Positions 20,501-48,110 of a stretch of 64,000 bases of DNA are shown here, piece after piece (the stretch's first letter is position 1; every line of letters begins with the position of its first letter). The translations under genes were made by a program, and so were the position numbers. Below the pieces are notes generated by a model. The model had not been told where the DNA came from. It did not search any database and saw nothing but the letters and a program-made list of their open reading frames with translations. Source of the DNA: Eopsaltria australis (lineage: Eukaryota; Chordata; Aves; Passeriformes; Petroicidae); the NCBI GenBank assembly GCA_034509425.1, contig JAVTVJ010001355.1, positions 62,001-126,000 of the forward strand, given 5' to 3'.

Positions 20501-21267
20501 ACCTGGGACTGGCAGTGTTCTGTGCTGTCCCGTTGAAATAGGAGACAGGAGCTGGACCTCAGCAGAATTTGGCTTTTTTTTCTGTGAAATCCAGCTCTGA
20601 ATTGTGTATGGAAAATCAGTGCAATTCCTGGGGTTCTTCCCACTTCCACTGGTCCTTAGGGAACCTGGGATGTTTTTCCAGAGCAAAGTGAAATCATTTC
20701 CAGGTGAATTCTGCACTTTCAGAGCAGCACTGGAGACTGAGGGCAGGAACCAGTCCCCACAGCAAGGCCTGTCTCCCACAGGAAGAGTGATGGATAGGGA
20801 TTACAGCTATTACAGGGCTTCAGGGAGGCTCCAAGATTATCCCAGAGCCTCCAAGACTCAGTTTTAAAACCTGTGAGGCAGAACCTTGCACCCATAGTCC
20901 CAGCTTGTCCAAAATCCTGCCTAACGAGGAACAATGGGAACAGCACAATGCTGAGCACACTTGGAGCTGATTCTGCTGTTTCATAGTGAAACCTCTCTTT
21001 TTTCGTTTTCTCTCCTAGTCTAGGGAAGCTCACACCAACTCCAGGATCTTAGAGCTCCTGAAGTACCAAGGGGAGGAGCAGCTTTTGAAGGAAATGCAGG
21101 ACTGGACTGTGCCCTCCTTCCCTGTCAGTGGCCACGACCTGCGGAAGATGGGGGTGTCCTCGGGCAAGGAGATTGGGACAGCCCTGCAGCAGCTCAGGGA
21201 TGAGTGGAAGAAGAGTGGGTACCACATGGATAAAGAGGAGCTGCTGAGCTGCCTGAAGAAGTTATAA
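17430..21267 (+). CDS. TRNT1: CCA tRNA nucleotidyltransferase 1
   Basis: Adds CCA to the 3' ends of cytosolic and mitochondrial tRNAs from CTP and ATP. Exons are 17,430 or 17,508-17,568; 18,348-18,541; 19,050-19,188; 19,403-19,529; 19,708-19,901; 20,066-20,316; 21,019-21,267, all GT/AG and in phase. The product is 404 aa from the 17,508 start or 430 aa from 17,430, against 434 in human. Landmarks of class II nucleotidyltransferases are [13 protein letters not shown], the metal-binding DID in [23 protein letters not shown], and [15 protein letters not shown] (the nucleotide-selecting EDxxR motif). The helical C-terminal body, including [12 protein letters not shown] and FPVSGHD, is complete. 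The 26-residue extension from 17,430 is arginine-rich and hydrophobic, as expected of a mitochondrial leader, and ends where the human internal start (MKLQ) aligns. It converges on CRBN. Confidence 0.97.
17607..17965 (-). mobile_element. CR1 LINE fragment in TRNT1 intron 1
   Basis: An antisense CR1 stretch of about 350 bp: ccttccactgtcccagggtg, cagcctggccttgcttggac, gcagccacagcttctccgg, then further 5' CR1 text through ccttttcccctttatagg. It begins about 40 bp after the exon 1 donor. Confidence 0.88.
18348..18541 (+). CDS. TRNT1: TRNT1 coding exon 2: catalytic DxD
   Basis: 194 bp, residues about 21-85 numbered from the 17,508 start. It contains the GGAVRD nucleotide-binding motif and DID, the two metal-coordinating aspartates, and ends GTITAR. 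Acceptor ttcccag, donor gttggt. Confidence 0.97.
19050..19188 (+). CDS. TRNT1: TRNT1 coding exon 3: RRD motif
   Basis: 139 bp, residues about 86-131. It encodes [10 protein letters not shown] and then [12 protein letters not shown]; the RRD arginine and aspartate bind the ribose and discriminate NTPs in this family. Acceptor atttgcag, donor gtacat. Confidence 0.97.
19403..19529 (+). CDS. TRNT1: TRNT1 coding exon 4: EDxxR motif
   Basis: 127 bp, residues about 132-173. It encodes [20 protein letters not shown] and [10 protein letters not shown]; in class II enzymes the Glu-Asp and Arg of this motif pair with CTP or ATP in place of a nucleic-acid template. Acceptor ttttctag, donor gtacca. Confidence 0.97.
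19708..19901 (+). CDS. TRNT1: TRNT1 coding exon 5: neck and body
   Basis: 194 bp, residues about 174-238. It encodes [36 protein letters not shown] and [10 protein letters not shown], part of the all-helical neck that holds the tRNA top half. Acceptor tttggcag, donor gtaaat. Confidence 0.96.
20066..20316 (+). CDS. TRNT1: TRNT1 coding exon 6: body
   Basis: 251 bp, residues about 239-322. It encodes [29 protein letters not shown] and [16 protein letters not shown], and ends at RPYQDFLMD in phase 0. Acceptor tttttag, donor gtgagt. Confidence 0.96.
21019..21267 (+). CDS. TRNT1: TRNT1 coding exon 7: tail and stop
   Basis: 249 bp, residues about 323-404 plus TAA at 21,265-21,267. It encodes [39 protein letters not shown] and [11 protein letters not shown]. 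Full-length compared with mammalian orthologues. Confidence 0.97.
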   Translation, partial: SREAHTNSRILELLKYQGEEQLLKEMQDWTVPSFPVSGHDLRKMGVSSGKEIGTALQQLRDEWKKSGYHMDKEELLSCLKKL

Positions 21268-21919
21268 AGTGAATAATAACAGAGCAGTTTGTGCCCTGAT
21301 CCGAGTGGAACTGAGCTCCCAGGACACTGAGCCTCTCCCAGCCAATGGAGCCTTTGTCACATTTTCATTATTAATTCAACCTCTCCTTGCAGAAGTTAGG
21401 AATTTTCTAATAATGTAAACCATTGCCAAATTCCACCTCTCAAACCTCTCTTTGCTGTATTCAGTGATAAATATGTTTCTGTTTTATCATGACTTAGGGC
21501 ATGAGAGGTGACAGCAAGATTTTTCTCATTCTGACTTTCTATATCCAAAAAAAAAAAAAACCCAAAATCCCCCCAAAAAAGGTTGTTTGCATCCTCTAGA
21601 TAAAATCATGGAGGGTTTTTTTATGTGCCATGGGGAATGTCTGGAAATAATGGGCTCTACCTTAACTCTTTTTGCACTTAAAGCTGGATAACAGATGGAA
21701 ATACTCACTCCAAACAGCCTTGCCATGGAAAACCAGGCTGTGTGCTAGGAGGATTTTTATTTTTCAAAATTCCAGAATCAGTTTGAGGTTAAAATTTGGC
21801 TGAGTGAGTATCATGAACTTTCAGTAGGTTTTCAGTAACTTATCACTGAGTAACTAAATTCATATCAAACTGCTGGAGGTTGTACAGTGTATTTTCAATT
21901 TCAGGTGTGAGACAAATTA

Positions 21920-21939
21920 TTAATGTTAATTAACATTAA
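21920..21939. repeat. Perfect 20-bp palindrome in TRNT1 3' region
   Basis: The bases ttaatgttaattaacattaa are self-complementary across all 20 positions. They lie about 650 bp past the TRNT1 stop codon, inside the probable 3' untranslated region. All-A/T except two bases, so any RNA hairpin would be weak. Confidence 0.8.
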
Positions 21940-22126
21940 CAAGGGGAGATCCAGCTCCTTATCTTGGGAATTTGGGGATTTGGAGCAGAGCTATTCCTGG
22001 CTGGTCTTTATGAATGTCTTCCTATCCCTGGGGTTTTTGGTGTGCTGTTAAAAAATCTCTGAGAGCAGCTCTTGTGTGTGTAAATCTTGTTGCAGGTTGG
22101 AGTTTTCCTCCAGAACCGTGGTAACA

Positions 22127-22132
22127 AATAAA
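22127..22132 (+). terminator. Candidate TRNT1 polyadenylation signal
   Basis: AATAAA 860 bp past the stop, followed by T-rich sequence. A second AATAAA lies at 22,257-22,262. Which, if either, is used cannot be decided from the sequence. Confidence 0.4.
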
Positions 22133-22269
22133 CTCCTTTGGATTTAATTTGCAACACTAGATGGCAACACTGGAGCAATGCTGGAAAAAATCAGCATTTT
22201 GGGCTTTCACACAACTTCCCAGCTGCTTTGATTTGCCTGGGATGTCTGGTGCTTTAAATAAATTCTCCT

Positions 22270-24705
22270 GAAGGTGTTTGGGAATTTGTGGGAGCCAGCA
22301 AGGGAAGAGGGGAAGTGCTGTTTGTTAGTCAGGCAAATCTCCCAAGAACAGGACGGTGCTTAATTGAATGAGGTAATTAAACTGAAGCCTCTTTTGTGCA
22401 ATTTATGGAACTGCTGCAATCCTGGGAGGGAGAGTGACAAAATTCAGGGCTGTGGAGAGTCCCTTAAAGAACATTTCACCAAACTGCAGCTTTAGGGCAA
22501 TGGGCTTGAGGGGAGCCTGGAATTCTGCAGATGTTTAGGAGTTTAAAATCCTTCCCTCCTGACAACCTCCCCTCCCTCCCATGTTATTCCTCCCTCTGTC
22601 CTGAGCAGACTTGGAAGTGAAACTTTTACTTTTTGCAGCCAACCTGTTTAAAACACATCATAAACCCAAATGCCTCCTTTTCCCACTCCAACACTCAGCA
22701 AAACCAGGTGAGTTTTGAAACAAATTGAATTTTATTCTTTGCAAATGTTTGCAAGCCACAAGATTTGTCAGAAAAGTTGTCCCAAAAGGCAGAGAGAAGG
22801 AAGAGTTAAAGCAGAGACTGGGCTACCCCTGGAGCAGTTTACAGAGCAATTAGAGGTGACAGAGAGAGGAACTGCAGCACATCCAAAAAGAGCATTAATA
22901 AAAAACAAAGGAGTAGCTGAAATGGTTTCAGACCCGGTGAGCACGGGGTTCTACCTGTTTGTCAAAATGAAACTAAAAGAAATGAAAACTTGCACAGTTC
23001 CAGGCTCTGACTGGGGATGGTGGTGATGCTGCAGTGATGGCTTGAAAATGAGCGAGTCTGTGCTGTAAATCCTGTGATCCCTCAGTCCTGCCCCTTGCAT
23101 TCATTAATTCCTGCATTCATTAATTCCTGCATGAAGCCAATCAAGGGGGTAAAGGTAGTAAATATTCATAAAATCTGTTCTCCTTTCATTAGCTCTCCTA
23201 AGCAGTTGCTGTCCCTATTTTTCCATACTGATGTTCCAAATTTTCTGTAATTCCCACCAAGAGTTTTCTCTTCAAAACAGAGAAAAACATGGAAAATATG
23301 AACCAATGTATGGAAATTGTGAATCAAGGTATGTAAAATATAAACCAAGGTATGGAAAATATGAATCAATTTATGGAAAATATTAATCAAGGTATGGAAA
23401 ATGAGAACCAATGTATGGAACCATCCCCAGCTCCACAGCCTGGAGTGCTGGACACTGATCCCTCCCAGGGATCCCTGTAATAAATGGATTCACCACCACA
23501 GGATTCAACCTGGGAAGTGTCATGGACTTGGACACGGCAAGCACTGCACAGGTTGAGCACATGGAACAGCATCATCAACAATCAAATTTAATTAGGGTTA
23601 ATTTACTCCTGACGCACCTCGATTATATTGGTTTACATTTGACTACATACACAAAACAGCAAAAATAAGCCTATTTGGGGTTCAAACATTGCCATTTTTA
23701 GTTGAGAATCCAAAAGACTCAGCCAAAACCCCAAAGAACTGAACCTTGAGGAGTTCAGTGCCAGCTGAGACAATCCTTTTGAAATTCCCCTCAGGGAATG
23801 CTCACACCAAGGCAGCAGAAGGTGCTGGGAGCACCATCCAACTCTTTGTCACCACCAAGCCCCACTGAGGGTCACAGGAACAACAGGTAGGAGGGAATTT
23901 GAGGGGAAAAGTAACAAAATACCCCAAATGTGCAGCCCAGATGTGCTGTGTGTGCAGGGGTGAGGGAAAGCCAGGCCTGGTTCCAGTGGATTCCCAAACA
24001 CAGAGCACTGAGTCTCCCTCTCACACCAGTGCTTGGCTTTCCAAGCTGATAATGAATCAGCATCAACACCTAGAATGTTTCCTGGAAGAAAATGAGCCAT
24101 CATCACCCTCTGTTTGCTCAGAGCCACATCCCAAATATTGCTCTTCACAGTCCACTGCCACGTCAGGGCACTGCACATGGAACTGAGCACAGAATGAAAG
24201 GTGTCTGAGGAGAACAGAAGCAGCACAGAGGTAGAAAGCTTCAAAGAACTAAACCTGAGTTACACAATCATTAAATTCTACATACCTGGCATGACAATTA
24301 CCCAGCAGCAAGTCCATGGTTTGGGGTGTTTTTCCAGGCACCTCACTGCCATGGGAATGAGCTCCTGCTGTGCCAGGAGTGATCTGTCCTTGCTACACCT
24401 GCCTGGAGCCTGACAGAGAACGAGCAACCAGTGGCTCACATCTTAAACTGAACTAGTTTTACATCACTGTGAAGAAATAAAGAGTGAATGAGAAAAGCTT
24501 CACAAGAAAAACAAGTGTTTATGTGCACAAACATACAGGAAAAAAAAATCTCCATTTCCATCACCAAAGTGCATTTTGAGAGGAAAAAAAAAAAAAGAAT
24601 AAATCAGTGGCAAAAGCTGTCCCAGTTTGGCACCCATTTCTGGAGCACGGACAAAATAAAAATCAAACCAAAAATCTACCAAGAAGCCTCCCCACAACAA
24701 AGCAC
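22270..24705. other. TRNT1-CRBN convergent spacer
   Basis: Space between the two converging 3' ends. No exons recognised. It contains an 18-bp direct repeat (ctgcattcattaattcctg, near 23,092-23,133) and a 21-bp tandem array at about 23,285-23,420. Parts may be 3' untranslated sequence of either neighbour. Confidence 0.55.
23285..23420. repeat. 21-bp minisatellite
   Basis: About six copies of a unit like gtatggaaaatatgaatcaa. Because 21 is a multiple of three, the minus strand reads as a seven-residue repeat (IFHTLIH-like) and gives an apparent 81-codon open frame, which I treat as an artefact. Confidence 0.85.
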
Positions 24706-24709
24706 TGCC

Positions 24710-24726
24710 TTTATTTCTCTTTTATT
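24710..24726 (-). terminator. Candidate CRBN polyadenylation signals
   Basis: Two TTTATT hexamers (24,710-24,715 and 24,721-24,726), each AATAAA on the minus strand, lie about 920 bp past the CRBN stop. The pair is a plausible 3' end; nothing in the sequence proves it. Confidence 0.4.
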
Positions 24727-25641
24727 TAGAAGCTTTTGCTCTCTGTAAGGTGATAATGGGAAATTTTACTTTATGATCTGAAAGTTAAAACAAAAAATAA
24801 TTAAAAGAGATTTTTCCTTCCCCTTGTCACAACAAGTACTACTTAAAAATCACCTCAGTGGGGTGGTTTAGAGTCCTTCCCAAACCCCTGGACACCTGCA
24901 CTGGTAAATTAACCAGGAATAATTTGGGGAAGCAACTGAAGCACACTGAACAGAACATGACAATGCTGTTCACCCTCTGGGACTGACCTGTGCACTTCTG
25001 ATCAACAGTTTAAAATTTAAGACTTCTAAAGTCAAATGGACTAAACAGATGAGACAACTTGTAAGGAACAGACACTTCCCATGGGGTCCATCCTGGGAGG
25101 CAGCTGCAATTCCAGCACTCAGAAACTCTCAGGCTGCTTCTCTCTTCCATGGTTATTCAGCAAAGAGCTGAGAAACAGCACAAGCAGCAAACCTGGAGGA
25201 CTTTGCACAGAGTTAGAAACAGGGATTCTCAGCAAACCACTTGTAAGTGTGTTATGGCAAACACTGCACAGCAGGTAACTGCGATCTACCATCCCGGGAA
25301 TATTGCATAAACCAGGCTCTGCTTCTTGGGATTTTAGCTGGATTTTAGTTTCCATCCCCCTTCCTTCACTGCAAGTGGGAATTACACAAAGGTGGAGAAA
25401 GTCCAGTCTATCCACGTGGATCAGAGATTTCCTGGTGTCCCACATGGACCTTCATTCCTGGTGTCTCCTGGCACCCCCTCTCTCCAGGACCAGCGCGGAG
25501 CTCCCGAGGAGCAGCACAGGGACACGCGGCACTCCCAGCCGGGTGAATTCCCAATTCCCTGGGGATGGGAGCGTGGTTCCTGGGGCTCCTGGGCTCCTGG
25601 GCTGGGGAAGCGTGGAAGCAGCACTGGCAGGGGCAGGGGTG

Positions 25642-42185
<16,544 letters not shown>

Positions 42186-42614
42186 CGCTGTTTACCCGGA
42201 GAGCAGCCTGGGAAGGCGCCGGGGCGGGGGCAGGAGGCGGGCGGAGGAGGAGCCCGAGCCCGAGCCGGGGCCGGAGCGGGGCCGTTTCCGCGGTCGGCGC
42301 TCGGTGCTCGGCCCCGTGCTCGGGCTCTATCCTCAGGCTCCGTGCTCAGCCCCGTGCTCAGCCTCGGGGCTCGCACCGACCGTGGCTCTGTGTGCCCGAG
42401 GAGGGACAGCCGTTGCCGCTTGGAAGGCTCGGGGGTGCCGGGGGACAGCGATTCCTGTTCCCCTCTCAGGGCACGGCCATGGCTGAGCCGCGTGGGGCGG
42501 CCCCGGGTGGCACCTGCGGCACCCAAAGCGCTTCGTGCCCCGCCCCGGCCGTGAGCATGGCCTGGTGTGAATAAAACTCTCGTGGGCAAATGGCTGGAAA
42601 AGAGACTGTAAACA

Positions 42615-43015
42615 CAATATTAGATAAAAATCTCTCAGCACATGAGAGACTTGAGGAGGGTGCAGCGAGAGGCCAGGGAGGTGCTGAGGGCACTGGAGCA
42701 TCTCTGCTGTGAAGGAAGGCTGGATTGGGGTTCCTCGACCTCGAGAAGAGACGGCTGGAAGGGGATTTTATCCATGCACACAAACTTTAGTAATTTAATT
42801 AAATTTATTAGTTACGGTGCCAGTATTAAATAAAAATCTATCAACACAAGAGAGACCTGAAGAGGGTCCAGCGAAAGGCCAGGGAGCTGCTGAGGGCACT
42901 GGGGGGAAGGCTGGGTTGGGGTTCTTCAACCCTGACAAGAGACAGCTGGAAGGGGATTTTATCCATGCACACCAATTTTAGTAGTTTAATTATCAAATTT
43001 ATTAATTATGGTGCC
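42615..43015. repeat. Tandemly duplicated CR1-derived segment
   Basis: Two copies about 206 bp apart, each with agagaggccagggaggtgct or its variant, ctgagggcactgg, and a shared tail ggaaggggattttatccatg. The text ggccagggagctgctgaggg is CR1-like. It lies about 450 bp upstream of the CRBN start codon, and cttggtggtgcccaatggt (another CR1-like phrase) follows at about 43,038. Confidence 0.75.
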
Positions 43016-43059
43016 AAAAGGATGGAACCACGCTCGTCTTGGTGGTGCCCAATGGTAAA

Positions 43060-46000
43060 TATATATAAATGACAAACCCTAAAAAGTTCAGTGCAGCAGC
43101 CTCTGCACTGCCCAATTATCACACAAACACTCTCTCTCATCATTTATTATCATTTCCTTACCTTATAAAAACCCTCAAAAAAAGCCATATCGTGGCCCTG
43201 GATTTTTTCTCTTCCTATTAAAATGTTTAATTTTTATTGCTGACATTTTTATTGCATTCTTTGTTACAAATCACTAAATCCCATACGGTGCTCCCGAGCA
43301 TTTCACAGTTCCTCTATCTCAGCCCTGTTTTTTGTTTTCTCCCCTAAAAATGTCTTCTTTTTTTTTCCCCAGGGAAAAATTCTCCACTTTCTGCTTTTCC
43401 ATTCAGTATCTCCCATTTCAGCTCAGCAATAATATTCTTGCATTAGTGACACAGGAAACCAATGGTGAGCCAGCAAGCAAAACACTAATTTTTCTGATTT
43501 TTTTGAAATCAGAATTAAAGTGGTTTAGAGAACCACATTTAAAAGACAAATAGCACTCTAATTTCTTTACCATCGTGGGTGGAAAATTCCCAAACAATCA
43601 TTATCTCTACTGACCTGAATGGGCCTTCAGAGCAACAATCAATATCACATTTGCCAAACGAGTACGAACATGCCCTAAGCATTTATAAAATACAATAATC
43701 ACGTAAATGATGAAGTTATGATTCCATAACTTTTCCTGCATTGTCTCAGTGTAATACACATAATTGCAGGGTGTTGTGTCTAATAATTTACCATAATTTT
43801 AAAAAAATGTTTTTCCTGTCAGGCTGGCCAACTGAAGAATTAAAAAATGATGAGCCCCTTCTCCAAACCCTGGGATTTTATTAAGAAATATTGGGCTAAA
43901 TACTTTTAATTCTTTTGATATGCTAAAATATTTTGATTTCTCTTGGTTTTGTTTAAATTGCTGGGTGTATATTTGAGTCACACTTTTAAGCTTATTTCTG
44001 CAGTCTTGAAGGATAGATCTTATTTTTTAGTAGCTCCTGGGATTCTCCAATAATTCCCATGACCCAAGGAGCTGGGGTTTCTTTTAGGAAACCCTACATT
44101 CAATAATAATTGAATTATAGGCTGAAAAGCAACGTGTCAGTCCCAAATAATTTCAATTAATTTGGTGAGGGCAAGTATTTGTATATCCCAGAGGCCATCA
44201 GTTAATGTGGTCTGAGAATCACCCAAATTATTGTCATTGTTTGAAGTCAGAGCACTCCAAGATCGTGAAGGGCTTTTTGCTTTTGAGCAGCTGCTTATCA
44301 AGGATACACACAGACAGCTGGGATGAACTTCCATTTTATTTAGGAGGGTTACTTATAAAAGGGATGATTTAGATACAAAGTTTAAATTTCATTCCACCAG
44401 TCCTGAGGGATTTCATCCCCAAATTTGCCTCCTGTGGCTGGTTGGGAATAATTGCAAAGTTGTTTTTGGTCAATCACTGAGTAGTTTGGAGTCAGAGGAT
44501 GTTAAATCACCTTTCTCCAAGAAAAAGAAGCAAAGGGACAGGAATGTAAAGGATATTAAAATGTAGCACTATTTAGAATTTAATTGCACAGTAATTTAGA
44601 GTTAATTTAGTTTTTTTCCTGGGATGAGGAAAGCAAGGGATTAAGTGCTTTTTCCTTGATTAAAGGTGCAGTTCTCAACACAAACAGTTTGCAAACCAAC
44701 ACCAGCCTCCCCCTGGTCAGTCATTCATTAAACAGATCATTCCTCTACCAAAAATACAACTCCACCTCCCCAAAATACACCATTTGGTCAGTTTGTTATT
44801 TAACTACAGTATTTTATCTCACATTTTCCCTCTCCTGCATGCACATCCTGCTTATCCTCAGGAGGAGAGCTGTGTGACTGGTGAGAAGATAAGAGGAACT
44901 AAGAGCAGCTCTGCCGACAAAATCTTCCCCGTGTGCAATTCCATCCCTTCTGTCTCCACACTGGTTGAGAAAAGAAGTTTTCAGTGTCTGAGCAGCCAAT
45001 GCACTCCCTCGTCCCCACCTACGACCTTGAATCGAGTGGAAAATTCAAATATTCCCGGTATTTCTGGGAGGAGAGGCACTAGATGGTGCTGTAACATCCC
45101 CTTTTGCAGGTTTTCTCTGCCAGAATTATTCAGCTGGGCTGCTCTGCGGGCTTTGGGGCTTCTGTTTTTAGGGGATTCTCTGCAAACAATGGAAAAGTTT
45201 GATCTACGACCTTACCCTTTTAAACAAAGGTTTGTGTGTTTGTGTATCGTGCTGGTTTGATTGGGCTGTTTAAAGAGGAGTCTGGATTGTCTGATTAAAC
45301 TGGTAAAAACCCTGTGTATGTGTGCCATTGATTTCTGCCCTGCCAAGAAATTGGTTATCCACCCAAACCTGCTGTTCCAGGCAGAACCAAGGAATCTGCA
45401 CAAAATAAATATTCCAAAAAAAATTCCAAACTAAAAAGTGACTCCCCACCTTCAGACAATTTATTAAACACTGACAGCAGAAAGCAGCTACAGGACAAAA
45501 CGAAAATCTGTATTTTAGACATGAAAAAATCCAGTTACAAAAAAATCCATGAAGCCACTTTCTAACCAACAGCCCCAACACTGAAGACACTTGTCATGTC
45601 CACGTGGCCATGGAAATTCCTGGCTTTCCAAGTGACCAGTTGGACTGGCTACTCCTTTTGTCACCACTTTGTTGCACGAATTTGGGAGAATTTACCTGCC
45701 AGTCCCCAGCAAAGAGGGAAAAATTCCTTCTTTAACTGTAAAGCAGCCCAGCTGCTGAGCTGCCAGCTCTGCACACACCACGTTATCACTGTGCCACCCC
45801 AAAACCACATACCAGAGCTGTCCATGTCGATGTTAAATGTCCAAACCATGGAGGAAAGTGACTCCAAAAGCTGAAAAATTAGCGATGGGCAGAATTAGAG
45901 AGCCTGGATAACGGCTGGGAAGCTACAGAGCAGCAGAGGAGCAGTTCATCCCAGGAAGCGGAATGGTGCTTCAGCCGCATCCCAGTGAGAACAGGGCATA

Positions 46001-47700
46001 TTTACAATTCCTTTTCATATCTGCTGCCTGGGTCAGGCTGGTGACAAAGGAGCAGCTCTGAATATGCAGGAGGCCCCAGACAAAGGGCCCATTAGCCAAA
46101 CATGCCCATTGCTATGCAGAGAGGCAAATTCTGCTGCCAGAGAACCCTCGCCAAGCAACAAAACTGTTTGGCAAGTGTGCAAAACCCATATTGCACACAA
46201 GTGACAGACAGCATGGCAGGGAAAGCAAATGGGGCTATAAACACAAATTTGGTTCAATAAAGGGAATGAAAAGTGAGGGGAAAACTCTGTAACACTTTCT
46301 GGAAGGGTGCACCAGGGCAAAGGGAGCCTTGAGGAATATTGCTGTAAATCCAGAGCTGCCAGACCCTGCTCCCAGATCACCTGAGATGTGTCTGTAGCTT
46401 TGAGGTGCAGGTCAGCACAGACCTCATGGATCCATTGCAAAGAAGATTTATCAGAGATAAGGGGTTTGTATTTCCTTTAATTTTTCTGTCACAAAATTTT
46501 GGTCGTTTTTGTGTTAATGTGGTCCCAGAATTTTGACCAGCATAAAGAGTGATTCCACTGAGTTTTACAAGCTGTAACATTGCTTTTTGCTTCTCCATTG
46601 CTCCTGCTGCATCTGTCAGCAAGTTCAGTGTATTTATAGTTCAGTATTTATATAATTCTGGACATCATTCTCCAAGATGATCCAAGTAGCCCTGTTTGAA
46701 CAGGATTTTATGCAGAGCTCACTGCAGTGATCTCCACTCACAGTGCAAACAGTGTTGGTTTTATCCCTGTGTCTATTACCCAACAAACTGTTCCCATATA
46801 TTATGTAAAATAATGTAAATGGGTGTATACACATTTAGACAGAGGGAGCTGGTTCATAAATCTCACTTCAGTTGAAAATACAGAGCACTAAGTAGGAGTT
46901 GAAAGTACTGCTTTTCTTTCACTGTGGGTTTAGAGCAGGCTCCTTCCATTATCCATGCAGGAAAAGCACTCAGAACTCAGGGAGCTTGAGAGAAGCTAAT
47001 ACAGCAACATTTACAACAATCTTGTTCTTAATCTTGGGAATTTATCCTGGAAGTTTGACAGCAGTTTTTTGGGGAGGAAGGCCAGAACCTCCACAGATGA
47101 TGGCAGTGAAAACCCATTGCTGAGTTAGGGAGGGAAAGAACACAGCAAAGGCTTGGAAATCAAGACCTTTTTTGGGGTTTTTTCACATCATAACTTACTA
47201 GAATTTAGTAGAGACTGCACACACTGTCTGCAGTCTGCTTAGTTAGGGTTTCTCCATTTCTTGGGCTGAAAGATGTTGCACTGTCAGACATGAAAGAAAC
47301 ATGCAGACTTCAGCAGCAGCTCAGGAACCACCCAGGCAGGACCAGAAAAGAGCCCTGCCTTTCTTTATTCACTCATTTTTACATCTTTCTCAAGACAATC
47401 GTGGATTGGTCAATGAGGTGCCACCTCTACAATTCCACAGGATAATGACACAGTCTGTCATCTTTCTCCACCTTAGGAGAAAGGAATGAAAACAATCTAG
47501 AAGTTCAAAAACAATCTATGCCGGTTAGGAAAACGTGGACTGTGTTTATGGAAAACGCATGGGAAATTCTACCACTGAAGTAAAAACGTAGAACACTGTA
47601 AAAACCAGGGCGACAGAAAGATGTTGTTAACATCATTCCCAACTTTTTTTAGTGGTGGCACTGAGTGCTGCATCACTCCAATCCAAAGGTGGGTGCACTG
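43060..47700. other. Region upstream of CRBN, no gene recognised
   Basis: No exon chain, RNA gene or clear transposon was found. The DNA is of ordinary composition with short A/T runs. Around 46,030-46,260 lies non-repetitive, moderately GC-balanced sequence without open frames that could be conserved non-coding DNA, but nothing in the sequence itself proves this. Confidence 0.5.
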
Positions 47701-47707
47701 CAAAAAC

Positions 47708-47721
47708 GGGGGGGGGGGGGG
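47708..47721. repeat. Poly-G run
   Basis: Fourteen consecutive G residues. Prone to length error in sequencing and to quadruplex formation. Confidence 0.9.
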
Positions 47722-47854
47722 AAATTGCTAAAATGTAATGGACATAAACTGCATATAATGGACATAAATACCAAAGTCTGCTGGATTTCTGCCTGGGGCA
47801 GCAGAGGAATGGACTCTCTAGATGTGCTCTTAAGCTTTTGCAGTTCTCATTTTC

Positions 47855-48110
47855 ATAGAAGCATAAAATGGTTTGGTTGGAAGAAACCTTAAAAATCCTC
47901 TCATTCCCCACCCTGTCATGGGCAGGGACACTTTGCACCAGCCCAGGTTTCTCCAAGCCCTGTCCTTGATGTCACTCACATTCCATGAATGCACACCCAC
48001 GACCTTCCCAGTCCTCTCTGGGGCCTTTCCTGAGCCTCCATCCCTTGGAGCAGCCAAGTCCCTTCAGGAGCTCAATAAAGCCTTGGAGGTGTTCAGATTC
48101 CTGAGCTCCC
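47855..48110 (-). mobile_element. CR1 LINE 3' fragment
   Basis: Antisense CR1: catagaagcataaaatggtt, ggaagaaaccttaaaaatcc, cctgtcatgggcagggacac, then gcccaggtttctccaagccc. The 3' terminus is at the low-coordinate end. Confidence 0.88.

Noticed and set aside
23166..23411. Heptad-like IFHTLIH repeat protein on the minus strand
   Set aside because: It is the 21-bp tandem array read in a frame that never meets a stop.
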